Part shown: positions 7,168 through 16,003 of the stretch, one piece after another
Layout of the letters: each line of letters begins with the position of its first letter
How positions within the stretch are numbered: position 1 is the first letter of the stretch
Assembly: GCA_045542355.1 (NCBI GenBank)
Contig: JAZQKX010000003.1
Coordinates: 1 to 63,418 of the forward strand
DNA: 63,418 nt
Direction of reading: 5' to 3'
Source of the DNA: UMGS1532 sp045542355
GTDB taxonomy: Bacteria > Bacillota > Clostridia > Oscillospirales > Acutalibacteraceae
Notes under the pieces: model-generated
Told to the model about the DNA's origin: nothing
The model's input: the letters and a program-made list of their open reading frames with translations, nothing else
Database searches by the model: none
Program-made: the position numbers and the translations under genes

Positions 7168-9071
7168 TATTCTCCACCCTCCATTTCTCCTAATAGTTCG
7201 TTACTCTGGCTCCATTCCTCATAGAGAATTTCTAATTTATTGTTGGTGTTGTTGAGCCTGTCTGTTAGTTCTAAGGTTTTTTCGTAGTCAGCGGAGATTT
7301 CAGGACTTGACAACTCCCCGTTTATAGTTTCTATCTCCGCCTCGGATTCCTCTATTTGGCTTTCAATACGGCTGATTGCTCCCTTGAGTCTGCGGATTTC
7401 AGACTGGCGCTGTTTTTTCTGGTGGTATTCCGCACCGCCTGAGCCCATCTGCTTTTTCTTCTTTTCCTGCACCTCAGCCTGTGGCTTTCTGCCACCCTCT
7501 ATGAATTCATCGTAGCTGCCCGAAAAGGCGGTTATTGAGCCATCCTGCAACCAAAGGATTTTGGTGCTGAGACGGTTTATGAAATAGCGGTCATGGGACA
7601 CGGCAATAATTGTGCCACCGTAGTTTATAAGCGCTCTTTCCAGAGCCTCGCGGGAGGGCAGGTCCAGATGGTTTGTGGGCTCGTCTAAAAGCAGAAGATT
7701 GTGGCCTCCCAGCATCAGCTTAACAAGGGAAACCCTTGCTCTCTCGCCACCGCTTAAGGATTCAATCCTTTTATATACATCGTCTCCGAAAAAAAGGAAT
7801 GCCGCAAGGGAATTTCTGATAGTGGTTTCGGTAAGATGAGAGAAGCTGTTCCAAACCTCATCAACAACGGTGTTTTCGGGGCTTAAATTTTCCTGTAGTT
7901 GGTCGAAATAGCCAACTGTGACACGGGCGCCGAATTTCACCTTTTGGGAGCTTAGCAATTCTTTAAGCAGGGTGGTTTTACCGCTACCGTTAGCCCCCAG
8001 CAGAAAGACATGCTCACCGCGTTTTATGTCTAAATCGACGTCGCGATAGAGGGTTTTGTTATCGTAAACACGGGTCAGTCCCTCGCATTTCAGCACGTCG
8101 TTTCCTGTGTCACTCAGAGGGTGGAAATCAAAATCTACCGTCTTTTCTTCCGACTCTGGCACCACCAACTCTGCTTTTATTCGGTCGATGGATTTTTGCT
8201 TATGGTCAATAGTGCGGTAGTTTCTCTCCATACTAAAGGTGCGCTGTTGGGCGATTATGCCCTCAATACGTTTGATTTCCCGCATCTTGTTTTCATATTC
8301 ACGCTCTATCGTTTTGCGCCTTTCGGCGGAAAGCTCTAAATGTCTTGAATAGTTTCCCTTTGAGGAAATTAATTTACCGTGGCTTATTTCCAAGGTTTTG
8401 TTGGTTACTTTATCGAGGAAATAGCGGTCGTGGGATATGATAAGCGCCGCGCCGCTGAAATTCTGCAAAAATTCTTCCAGCCACTCCACCGCTTGAATAT
8501 CAAGGTGGTTTGTGGGCTCGTCTAAAAGTATCAACTGTGGCTCGGTGAGGAGAAGCTTGGCAAGACCGATTTTAGATTTTTGCCCACCGCTTAAAGCCTT
8601 TGTGGGAAGTTCGATTTCTTCCTCGGTAAGCCCTAAACCTAAGAGGGCGGAACGGGTACGGCTCTTGTAGGTGAGACCACCCAGAGCCACATAGCGCTCG
8701 TTGTATGCCGCCTGTTTGTCCAAAAGCTCCTCGCTTTGAGTAGTGGCAAGGGCGAAATTGATTTTTTTAAGTGTATCCTCTAATTCCTGCAATTTGGAAA
8801 ACACCGTCAAGGCTTCCTCATAAGCCGAACGGTTAGAGTCACGACAGGTGTGCTGTTCTAAGTAGCCTATGCTCACGCTGTGGGACTTCGTAATGCTGCC
8901 GGAGGTGGGGGAGAGTTCCCCTGTGATAAGCTTTAAAATGGTGGTTTTACCGCATCCGTTAGGCCCCACAAGACCCACTCGTTCACCCTTTTCAATAGCG
9001 AAATCCGCACCCTTAAAGAGGGTGCGTTCTCCAAAGGACATAGATAGAGCTGATGCGGATAAAAGTGACAT
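7167..9071 (-). CDS. ABC-F family ATPase (ribosome-associated)
   Basis: Soluble tandem-ABC protein of 634 residues without membrane segments. Domain 1 has Walker A GPNGCGKTT (about residues 36-44), signature LSGGQKS and Walker B LILLDEPTNHLD. The linker carries the charged P-site tip region (about residues 230-310). Domain 2 has GANGSGKTT, LSGGERA and LLLLDEPTNHLD. A charged C-terminal coiled coil (about 540-630) follows, as in YdiF/Uup-like ABC-F proteins. Members act on the ribosomal E site in translation or drug protection; no feature here points to resistance. It shares a transcript with the downstream HAD, RluA-type and esterase genes. Confidence 0.92.
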   Translation of the reverse strand: MSLLSASALSMSFGERTLFKGADFAIEKGERVGLVGPNGCGKTTILKLITGELSPTSGSITKSHSVSIGYLEQHTCRDSNRSAYEEALTVFSKLQELEDTLKKINFALATTQSEELLDKQAAYNERYVALGGLTYKSRTRSALLGLGLTEEEIELPTKALSGGQKSKIGLAKLLLTEPQLILLDEPTNHLDIQAVEWLEEFLQNFSGAALIISHDRYFLDKVTNKTLEISHGKLISSKGNYSRHLELSAERRKTIEREYENKMREIKRIEGIIAQQRTFSMERNYRTIDHKQKSIDRIKAELVVPESEEKTVDFDFHPLSDTGNDVLKCEGLTRVYDNKTLYRDVDLDIKRGEHVFLLGANGSGKTTLLKELLSSQKVKFGARVTVGYFDQLQENLSPENTVVDEVWNSFSHLTETTIRNSLAAFLFFGDDVYKRIESLSGGERARVSLVKLMLGGHNLLLLDEPTNHLDLPSREALERALINYGGTIIAVSHDRYFINRLSTKILWLQDGSITAFSGSYDEFIEGGRKPQAEVQEKKKKQMGSGGAEYHQKKQRQSEIRRLKGAISRIESQIEESEAEIETINGELSSPEISADYEKTLELTDRLNNTNNKLEILYEEWSQSNELLGEMEGGE

Positions 9072-9099
9072 GGTATATCTCCGATTTAGACATTAGGTT

Positions 9100-9196
9100 T
9101 TAGATTATAGATGTTAGATAGGCAGGTGTGTCGAAGGGCGACACACCATATATCCGTTCGCATAGCCAACACCCACAGGTCTATTGTCTAACATCT
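9100..9196. repeat. Small palindromic intergenic element (MITE-like)
   Basis: The gap between the pseudo-P-type ATPase and ABC-F genes is built as nested inverted repeats. The outer arms are AGATGTTAGATA (9109-9120) and TGTCTAACATCT (11 of 12 complementary, ending near 9195). The inner hairpin is GGTGTGTCG (9125-9133) with CGACACACC (9139-9147). There is no T tract, so it is a poor terminator. The 11-mer TTAGATTATAG at its left edge also occurs upstream of nrdD at 1061-1071, which hints at a dispersed repeat. Confidence 0.5.
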
Positions 9197-9200
9197 AATA

Positions 9201-12200
9201 TTATGGTTGCCTTAAGTGCGCCGCAAGATAGGTTACTGCAGCGCCAATAAGCTGGAATCCAAGCACACCCAGGAGGGGTAGATTCATGATACCTGCGGTG
9301 AAGATACAGTAGCCTGTCAAGGCAATTCCAAGAGCCATAAGGGCGAACTGAATTATCAACATGGTGATTATAATGCTCTTCATCCTGATAGAGCTTGTCA
9401 CCGCCGAGAGGAATCCTGAAATATCTCCCGAATAACTGGCGGGCGCCGAGATGCTTTCGGTATACTCAGACGCGGTTTTATATGCCGCAACTCCTGTGCC
9501 TGTCATCACCTTTATGGAATCGGGATAGAGACCAAAGTAGTCGCAAAGCATTTCCTCCGACACGTTGGGGTCGTTGGAATTAACCAGCATGGTAACACCT
9601 GTGTTGCAGAGATTACGAAGTTCGTAGGTGATTTCCTCATCAGCTTCGTAGCCAACCACAAACAAAGCGCAAAGCTGTTGGTCACAGGCAAGATAGAGGG
9701 GGAAGTATCCCTGACGGAGAATTTTCTTATCTAATTCAAGACTGGGGGTTTTAATGTTGTGACCCTCCATAAGGGTGCGGTTGCCCACAAATATGCGACG
9801 GTCGTCAATCCAGCCCGAAACACCCATGTTGTTTTCGTATTTTATGCTGTCAGCAACAGGTATTTCTTCGTTGTTGGTTTCTAAAATTTCCTCGAAAACA
9901 GGAGCCAAGGGAGAACCTGCGGCGGTTAGAATTGCCGAGGCGGAGGCTATGTATTTATCCACGGCGCCCTGCTCCAGCACCTGCATGTTGTAAAGCTTGA
10001 TTGTGCCTCTGGGGAAAAGGTCGGCCGCATCGAATGCCACTGCGTTTGCATTGGCTATAGCCTCTGCGGAGGAATGACCCGCCAACATTGCGCCGTAACC
10101 CGCCAACTTTTTGGATGCCAGAGACATGGGAAGATTGCAACTAAACATTGCCACAAGGGGACAACCCGCGCAGGTAACGGCGGTAAATGCGGCAAGGGCG
10201 GGGATAACCCCGTCGTTCATGAAAAATGCAAGAAGCGCCGCAACAGCCGCTGCAATAACGGTGAACAAGAGAAGGGGAGAAAGCTTCTTTTCGTAGGCGT
10301 CCTCGTCAAAAGCATTTTTAAGATAGTCTTTCACATTGCTTGTCTTTTTACCAAGGCAGATAAGGGCGTCGCCTATTACACCGCCACTTGCCATAACCGA
10401 TGCGGAGTATTTGTCCTCAACAAAGGTGAGCGCCTTTTTCTCCCGGTCGTTGGCTATTATCTCGAAGCCTCGACGGATACGCTTGATAATGGAAAGTTTT
10501 CCTAAAAGATTAAAGCTTAAGATCAGCATAGCCGCGGGAATGAGCAAGGGGGAGGTGGTAAGACTTCCGCTGATGGCGGTTATAACGGTGTAAAGGAAAA
10601 CAGATGCCACGCCCAAAGCGGTGGGGGAGTCGATGTCGGGAATTCCGCTAAAGAGGGAGGTCAGACCCTTAAGAGTTCTGTAGTTCACAGCCAAAGCTAC
10701 TGCCGATAAAACTATGTTGAGCAGAGCGAATGCTGTGAGGGATGCGGAAACCAGGGCATCCTTTAAGAATGTATCTAAAATAAAGAGAATTATTGTTATA
10801 ACAGCGGTGGGGATAAGCCTTGCAACAATGCTGAGCTGTTGCGAGGATAAATCGGTGCGAACGCTTTCGGCATCCTCTACCGAATTATAGTCTTCAACCT
10901 CGGGCGCGGGTGTTTTATACGCCGCTGTCTCGGATTCGGGAAGCTCTGCTTCCTCGGTTGCAGAGAATCTGAGGGGCACAGAAACAGGCTCCTCTTCCAC
11001 CTCTGCAATGGGCTTGAGCAGGTCTCGGAGCACTTCCGCTCTTACAGGGTCGGTTACGTGAGGTGTGACGGAACTGCTCTTTATATCGATAATACGGGTG
11101 GCTCCGTCAAACTCTGAGTCAGAACTGTCGGCAAAGCTACATTGGAAATCGTTTATATCTCCCGAGGTACTGGCAATGATGGCGCCGTCGGAGGTTTCGT
11201 CCTGAATTTTAACAGGAATGCTGACGGGTTTGCCGTCGGTACCTACCGTTGTCTTTTGAATAAAAGGGGAGAATTCGTGGGTGTGATGAGTGGAAGCAAT
11301 CTGTTCGCTGTTATGGATGTCGTAGAGATTAGAAAGACGTTCCCTTGCTCCCTGCTCAGCGGAATGGATGATATCATCGATAGATTTCGGGGTCATCTCA
11401 ATATCGTATGCAGGGTTGACATAACTCTTGCACTTTGAAAGAAGAGACTCAGCCGACTGTTCCTTTTTTCGGCTCAAAGGATTGTCGCTTTTAAAGCTTT
11501 CGTTAAGGGAATCGAAAATAGCATCAGCTATGTTTTCGCTTTTGATCTCGGGCTCGGCGGTGATGTCGCTGGTAAGGGTAACATCCTCATCCTTAAAGTC
11601 TAAGGAAATTTCAGGCTCCACAGCTTTGGTGAGAGCTTCATTGCTTTCGGTCTCGGTATCCCTTACTGTTTCGGAAACTGCTGTCTTCAATGCGTTTGCC
11701 GATTGCATTTTTGCCCTCTCCGCCATCATGCGGTCGTATAAAGCCTGAGCGGTGGGGGAAAGCTTGGTCTCTTTTTTGGTTGCCACAGGCTCGGGGCGGA
11801 CTCCAGGGATATCAGCGATCGTGTCGGGAATATTCTCCGACTTCGGCTGTTCCGCGGTTTCCTTTGCGGTATTGGGAGTTTCTGAAACTTCCTCTATGGC
11901 TTCGGGAGTCTCAGGCTCTGCGCTTTCCTCAATGGATATTGTCTCATTTTCCTTTTTCAAGCGATTAATGAGTTCGTCTGCACGCTCTGCCGCAGTCTTG
12001 TCGCTATCTGCGTTTATCTTTATTTCAGGAGGAGTGATACTTTTCACAACGCTGTCGGTTTCGACATGGTCGCCGTCACCCGAAAAAGAGGGCGCAGAAT
12101 CCTTAGGGGCAACGATTTGTGACCCCCGTTCGTAACTTTTGCTTTCCTCGAAAATGCCCGATTGTTCAGGTGTGGATTCCTCCTGAACTTGAGGCTCTGC

Positions 12201-12494
12201 CTCTACTGTATCAGCCGAAACCTCGGTACTTACTTCGGCTTCTGCCTCGGCAGTCACACCTTGAGATTCAGCGTTAACAGTCTCGGATTCTGCCTCCTCA
12301 GTTTCCTCAAAATTGCCTAATATTTCGCTCACCGTCATAGCGTGGGACGGGCGGTGAGGTTTGCGATCGTCCCAAAGAGTTATGTTAAGCTTGTCTTCAA
12401 ATTCCTCGCTGTCATCCCCTGCGGATGAGGCACCGCCGAAATCCAGTATGAAATCGTCGGCTTCTTCATTTTTCTTCTTCTTAAAGAGACCCAT
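9201..12494 (-). CDS. Degenerate P-type ATPase-like membrane protein with long acidic disordered N-terminus
   Basis: About 1097 residues. The first ~550 are hydrophilic and low-complexity, dominated by Glu, Ala, Ser, Thr and Val (EEVSETPNTAKETAEQPK), and begin with a basic patch LFKKKK. Then come several membrane helices and a P1B-ATPase-like core. The canonical CPC membrane motif appears as AGCPLVAMF, followed by LPMSLASKKLAGYGAMLAGHSSAEAIA, which aligns with the stretch leading to the phosphorylation site. The DKTGTLT motif is replaced by DAADLFPRG (Asp codon at 10029-10031). The Asp remains, but Lys-Thr-Gly-Thr is gone, and no GDGxND motif follows. It therefore cannot cycle as an ATPase (inference). 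Start choice: the ATG at 12494 has better spacing to AGGGAGG than the ATG at 12500. A role as membrane scaffold or sensor is speculative. Confidence 0.85.
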   Translation of the reverse strand: MGLFKKKKNEEADDFILDFGGASSAGDDSEEFEDKLNITLWDDRKPHRPSHAMTVSEILGNFEETEEAESETVNAESQGVTAEAEAEVSTEVSADTVEAEPQVQEESTPEQSGIFEESKSYERGSQIVAPKDSAPSFSGDGDHVETDSVVKSITPPEIKINADSDKTAAERADELINRLKKENETISIEESAEPETPEAIEEVSETPNTAKETAEQPKSENIPDTIADIPGVRPEPVATKKETKLSPTAQALYDRMMAERAKMQSANALKTAVSETVRDTETESNEALTKAVEPEISLDFKDEDVTLTSDITAEPEIKSENIADAIFDSLNESFKSDNPLSRKKEQSAESLLSKCKSYVNPAYDIEMTPKSIDDIIHSAEQGARERLSNLYDIHNSEQIASTHHTHEFSPFIQKTTVGTDGKPVSIPVKIQDETSDGAIIASTSGDINDFQCSFADSSDSEFDGATRIIDIKSSSVTPHVTDPVRAEVLRDLLKPIAEVEEEPVSVPLRFSATEEAELPESETAAYKTPAPEVEDYNSVEDAESVRTDLSSQQLSIVARLIPTAVITIILFILDTFLKDALVSASLTAFALLNIVLSAVALAVNYRTLKGLTSLFSGIPDIDSPTALGVASVFLYTVITAISGSLTTSPLLIPAAMLILSFNLLGKLSIIKRIRRGFEIIANDREKKALTFVEDKYSASVMASGGVIGDALICLGKKTSNVKDYLKNAFDEDAYEKKLSPLLLFTVIAAAVAALLAFFMNDGVIPALAAFTAVTCAGCPLVAMFSCNLPMSLASKKLAGYGAMLAGHSSAEAIANANAVAFDAADLFPRGTIKLYNMQVLEQGAVDKYIASASAILTAAGSPLAPVFEEILETNNEEIPVADSIKYENNMGVSGWIDDRRIFVGNRTLMEGHNIKTPSLELDKKILRQGYFPLYLACDQQLCALFVVGYEADEEITYELRNLCNTGVTMLVNSNDPNVSEEMLCDYFGLYPDSIKVMTGTGVAAYKTASEYTESISAPASYSGDISGFLSAVTSSIRMKSIIITMLIIQFALMALGIALTGYCIFTAGIMNLPLLGVLGFQLIGAAVTYLAAHLRQP

Positions 12495-12532
12495 TCCCAT
12501 ATACCTCCCTGAATTTATCTAAAAAATGAAAA

Positions 12533-13327
12533 TTACTTATTTCTTGCGGGTATTCCTGCCCTCTGACGGGCAACCTCATACATGAGAATACCCGCCGCCA
12601 CCGATGCGTTGAGGGAATTGATTTCACCCTGCATCGGCAGAGACACCATAACGTCGCAATGCTCCCCAACCAGTCGGCTGATTCCTCTGCCCTCGCTGCC
12701 TATAACCAAGGCTGTGGGACCTGAAAAGTCCTCTCCCACCCAGGAAGAGCCCTCCATATCCGCGCCGTATATCCAAACACCGCGGCTTTTAAGTTCGTCG
12801 ATGGCGGAGATAAGATTGGTTACCTTTGCCACCTTCATGTATTCAAGGGCTCCGCTGGCGGATTTTGCCACCGTGCTGTTAAGACTTACCGAACGACGCT
12901 TAGGAATGATGATTCCGTGGACAGCGCAGGCCTCGGCAGTGCGGATGATAGCGCCCAGATTGTGGGGGTCTTCAAGCTCGTCGCAAATGATTATAAAGGG
13001 CTTTTCATTCCGCTCCTCAGCCAGAGCGAAAATATCATCAATACTGCAATATTCATGGGTGGAAACAAAGGCGGCAATGCCTTGGTGGTTTCCGCCACCT
13101 GCTAAAAAGTCCAGCTTTTTCTGGGGAACTTCCTTAATCACAATACCCCTTTTTGTTGCCTTGGCAATTATAGCCGCAACCGAGCCACCTAAGGTACCAG
13201 AGGCTACCAAGAGCTTGTCAATATTTCTTCCCGAGCGGACGGCCTCCATAACAGGATTTCTGCCGATGATTATATCGGGGTGGGGAGTATTTTCCTTTTC
13301 TGGGTTATTGTTAAACTCGTTATTCAA
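12533..13327 (-). CDS. rlmB: 23S rRNA 2'-O-methyltransferase of the TrmH/RlmB family
   Basis: SPOUT methyltransferase that methylates a ribose 2'-OH in 23S rRNA (the Gm2251 site for RlmB). It has the small N-terminal substrate-binding domain (IIIGRNPVMEAVRSG) and the trefoil-knot SAM domain with the three family motifs: DELEDPHNLGAIIRTAE, ALVIGSEGRGISRLV and LPMQGEINSLNASVAAGILMYE. I place the start at a TTG (13327), which has AGGAAG nine bases upstream; a GTG at 13393 would add 22 residues but has no ribosome-binding site. The gene lies 32 bases from the pseudo-P-type ATPase start and is probably co-transcribed with it. Confidence 0.9.
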   Translation of the reverse strand: MNNEFNNNPEKENTPHPDIIIGRNPVMEAVRSGRNIDKLLVASGTLGGSVAAIIAKATKRGIVIKEVPQKKLDFLAGGGNHQGIAAFVSTHEYCSIDDIFALAEERNEKPFIIICDELEDPHNLGAIIRTAEACAVHGIIIPKRRSVSLNSTVAKSASGALEYMKVAKVTNLISAIDELKSRGVWIYGADMEGSSWVGEDFSGPTALVIGSEGRGISRLVGEHCDVMVSLPMQGEINSLNASVAAGILMYEVARQRAGIPARNK

Positions 13328-13577
13328 AATAAGGCACTTCCTAATCTTTTCTTGTTGCAATAAACTGAAAACAGCGTTCGACTTACTGTGCACGGATACT
13401 AAGATACAAGTATATATCTTAGTATAACATATAATATAATAAATTTAAAGATGTAATTTCTACAAAAGAAAAAACTATTTTGCCCAAGTTTAACCATTAC
13501 GAGGAAATTCCTTAATAACCGCAAAAAAGCAACCGATAGTTGCGTAAATTCCAACTAAAATTGATTTCATAAAATTT

Positions 13578-13604
13578 AAGGCTCCCATGGAAAATGGGAG
13601 CCTT
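13578..13604 (-). terminator. Terminator of the aryl-acid operon
   Basis: Stem AAGGCTCCCA with TGGGAGCCTT (10 bp), followed on the minus strand by a T-rich stretch. It lies 33 bases past the ACT gene. Confidence 0.8.
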
Positions 13605-13637
13605 TTGTCTCAAGTGTGAAGAATGATATCTAATATA

Positions 13638-14066
13638 TTACATTTTAGCAATATCGTCTCCCGACAGCAGGGTAACGCCTGCGGCGGTGAGGGCTGTCTC
13701 AGCGCCGTCGTTGTCGTCTACACGGAGCACAACATAAGCCTCTTTGCCAGATTTTGCAACAAATGCATAAAGGTATTCAAGGTTTATACCTGCATCGGAA
13801 AGCACCTTGATTTCAGCCGCAAGACCACCCGGACGGTCGGAGGTGCAGACTGCAATAACATCGGTAACAGTGCTGATGAAACCAGCCTCTGCAAGGGCAA
13901 GAGAAGCCTTATCGTTGTTGTCGGTAATCATTCTGAGAATTCCGAAATCCTTGGTATCGGCAATGGAGAGCGCGCGAATTTCAATGTGGGCTTCTGCCAA
14001 GGCGTTTAGCACCTGAACCAGCGCACCCTTTTCATTTTGTACAAAAACCGAAATCTGTTTTACCAT
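13638..14066 (-). CDS. Tandem ACT-domain protein
   Basis: A 142-residue protein made of two ACT modules: residues 3-70 (QISVFVQNEKGALVQVLNAL, then ADTKDFGILRMI) and 71-140 (VCTSDRPGGLAAEIKVLSDAGINLEYLYAF). ACT pairs bind small ligands, typically amino acids. This short form regularly sits beside phenylacetate-CoA ligase and iorAB, so it probably senses an aromatic amino or keto acid and tunes the neighbouring enzymes (inference). It is the last gene of the operon, 15 bases after paaK. Confidence 0.9.
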   Translation of the reverse strand: MVKQISVFVQNEKGALVQVLNALAEAHIEIRALSIADTKDFGILRMITDNNDKASLALAEAGFISTVTDVIAVCTSDRPGGLAAEIKVLSDAGINLEYLYAFVAKSGKEAYVVLRVDDNDGAETALTAAGVTLLSGDDIAKM

Positions 14067-14081
14067 AACAATCTATCCTCC

Positions 14082-15392
14082 TTAATCGTGTAACTTACGC
14101 TTGTCAATAACGCGAACAGCCTTACCCTCGCTGCGGGTGATGGTCTTGGGAGCAACAAGATGCACCTTTGGCTTGATTCCAAGCATGGTGGTGATTGCCG
14201 ACTCCAGCTTATGTTCAGCGTTGGAAAGCTCTTTAACTGTATCGGAGAACTGCTCGGGAGCAATTTCAACATTAACATCCAGAGTGTCGTTGTTGTTAAC
14301 ACGGTCAACAATAATCTGATAGTTGGGGGTGTAGCCCTCTTTGAGGAGTACCGTCTCAATCTGAGAGGGGAACACATTAACACCGCGGATAATCATCATA
14401 TCGTCACTTCTGCCCATGGGCTTTGACATCTTAACAAGAGTTCTGCCACAGCTACACTTTTCGCGGGTCAGCACACAGATGTCGCGGGTGCGGTAACGAA
14501 GCAGAGGGAAGCCCTCTTTGGTGATAGAGGTGAAAACAAGCTCACCTTTTTCGCCATAGGGAAGAACCTCCTCGGTTTCGGGGTCGATGATTTCGGGGAT
14601 AAAGTGGTCCTCATTGATGTGCATGCCTGCTTGTGCTTCACATTCGAAGGATACGCCGGGACCTGTGGTCTCGGTAAGACCGTAGATATCGTATGCCTTG
14701 ATGCCGAGACTCTTTTCGATGTCGCGACGCATTTCCTCAGTCCAGGGCTCGGCGCCGAAGATACCTGCCTTAAGCTTGTTGTCTTCGGGCTTATAACCTG
14801 CCTCTTTCAGGGATTCGCCGATGTAAGCGGCATAAGATGGCGTACAGCAGAGAATGGTTGCCTCTAAGTCCATCATGAACTGAATCTGACGCTCTGTGTT
14901 ACCGGAGGACATGGGAAGTGTGAGACAGCCAACCTTGTGGGAGCCGCCGTTAAGACCGGGACCGCCTGTGAAAAGACCGTAGCCGTAGCAAACCTGACAT
15001 ACGTCTTCCTCGGTGCCGCCAACCGCAACAATAGCGCGGGCGCAGCAGTCCTCCCAAAGGTCGATATCCTTCTGGGTATAGAAAGCAACAACACGTCTGC
15101 CTGTGGTACCCGAGGTAGACTGGATTCTCACGCAGTTTTTAATGTCTGTGCCGAGAAGTCCGTAAGGGTATTGGTCGCGCAGGTCTGACTTTGTGAGGAA
15201 GGGGAGCTTATGCAGGTCGTCAACACCCTTGATATCGTCGGGGGTCACACCCTTTTTCTCCATGAGGGAGCGGTAGTAGGGTACATTATCCCACACGTGC
15301 TGTACCTGTTTTACAAGACGTTCGCTCTGAAGCTTTTTCATCTCGTCATAGGGCATGGTTTCAATTTCTTTTTGATAGTAATTTTTGCTCAA
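14082..15392 (-). CDS. paaK: Phenylacetate-CoA ligase family enzyme
   Basis: AMP-forming ligase converting an aryl acetate, CoA and ATP to the CoA thioester, or running in reverse. 436 residues. The P-loop-like motif STSGTTGRRVV is near residue 93, YGLTETTGPG near residue 233, and the hinge/C-terminal part MIIRGVNVFPSQIE near residue 340. I chose a TTG start at 15392 because GGAAGGA lies nine bases upstream. It stands between iorB and the ACT gene in the classical order seen in anaerobes, where it can recover ATP from arylacetyl-CoA made by IorAB. The preferred aryl acid is not readable. Confidence 0.93.
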   Translation of the reverse strand: MSKNYYQKEIETMPYDEMKKLQSERLVKQVQHVWDNVPYYRSLMEKKGVTPDDIKGVDDLHKLPFLTKSDLRDQYPYGLLGTDIKNCVRIQSTSGTTGRRVVAFYTQKDIDLWEDCCARAIVAVGGTEEDVCQVCYGYGLFTGGPGLNGGSHKVGCLTLPMSSGNTERQIQFMMDLEATILCCTPSYAAYIGESLKEAGYKPEDNKLKAGIFGAEPWTEEMRRDIEKSLGIKAYDIYGLTETTGPGVSFECEAQAGMHINEDHFIPEIIDPETEEVLPYGEKGELVFTSITKEGFPLLRYRTRDICVLTREKCSCGRTLVKMSKPMGRSDDMMIIRGVNVFPSQIETVLLKEGYTPNYQIIVDRVNNNDTLDVNVEIAPEQFSDTVKELSNAEHKLESAITTMLGIKPKVHLVAPKTITRSEGKAVRVIDKRKLHD

Positions 15393-15425
15393 TGTTATCA
15401 GTCCTTCCACTGTATAAGTACGAAA

Positions 15426-15989
15426 TTAGGAGTTATAGCCTAAAGAAAATGCTTTCTTGTTTATTTCCAGGAATTTGGGGTTAACCACAGCTTCCAGAGC
15501 CGAAATCCATTTTTCCTCAGGGATGTGGAAATGCTTGGCAAGTCTGCCCATAAGCACAATGTTAACCGCTTTGGAGGTACCTGCCTCGTTAGCAAGGATT
15601 AAGGCATCCATTGATTCTACAGCGTCTCCCAGCTCCGAGAGGATATCTGCGGGGTATTGCGCCGCGCCTGTGATAACAGGCATGGGGTCGATTTCCTGAG
15701 TGTTGGTGATAATTAAACCGCCTTTTTTAAGATAGGGAGCGTAACGCGCCGCCTCTAACTTTTCAAAGGAAACAATGTAATCAGCCTCGCCCATATCAAC
15801 AATGGGGGAATAAACCTTATCGCCGAAGCGAACATAGGTCACAACCGAGCCGCCGCGCTGACTCATGCCGTGTACCTCAGAAACCTTAACATCGTAGCCT
15901 TCGCTTAGCAGAAGATTTCCCAGAAGTTTACTGGCAAGGAGTGAGCCCTGACCGCCAACACCAACTATCATAATGCTTGTTGTTTTCAT
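15426..15989 (-). CDS. iorB: Indolepyruvate:ferredoxin oxidoreductase, beta subunit
   Basis: Gamma/beta-type subunit of the aryl-pyruvate ferredoxin oxidoreductase. 187 residues with the diagnostic start IMIVGVGGQGSLLASKLLG and the motif VHGMSQRGGSVVTYVRFG near residue 40. The longer open frame begins at 16058 inside iorA, but the ATG at 15989 has AGGAGG nine bases upstream and gives the normal length. It works with IorA, whose stop lies 14 bases upstream. Confidence 0.95.
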   Translation of the reverse strand: MKTTSIMIVGVGGQGSLLASKLLGNLLLSEGYDVKVSEVHGMSQRGGSVVTYVRFGDKVYSPIVDMGEADYIVSFEKLEAARYAPYLKKGGLIITNTQEIDPMPVITGAAQYPADILSELGDAVESMDALILANEAGTSKAVNIVLMGRLAKHFHIPEEKWISALEAVVNPKFLEINKKAFSLGYNS

Positions 15990-16003
15990 CTGTCTCATCC
16001 TCC

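Noticed and set aside
9125..9147. Intrinsic terminator of the pseudo-P-type ATPase gene
   Set aside because: The hairpin is good, but there is no T tract on the minus strand, and the flanking inverted arms suggest a repeat element.
12582..13427. A 281-codon plus-strand open frame opposite rlmB
   Set aside because: It is antisense to the clear SPOUT methyltransferase, has low-complexity Ser/Pro/Arg content and no ribosome-binding site.
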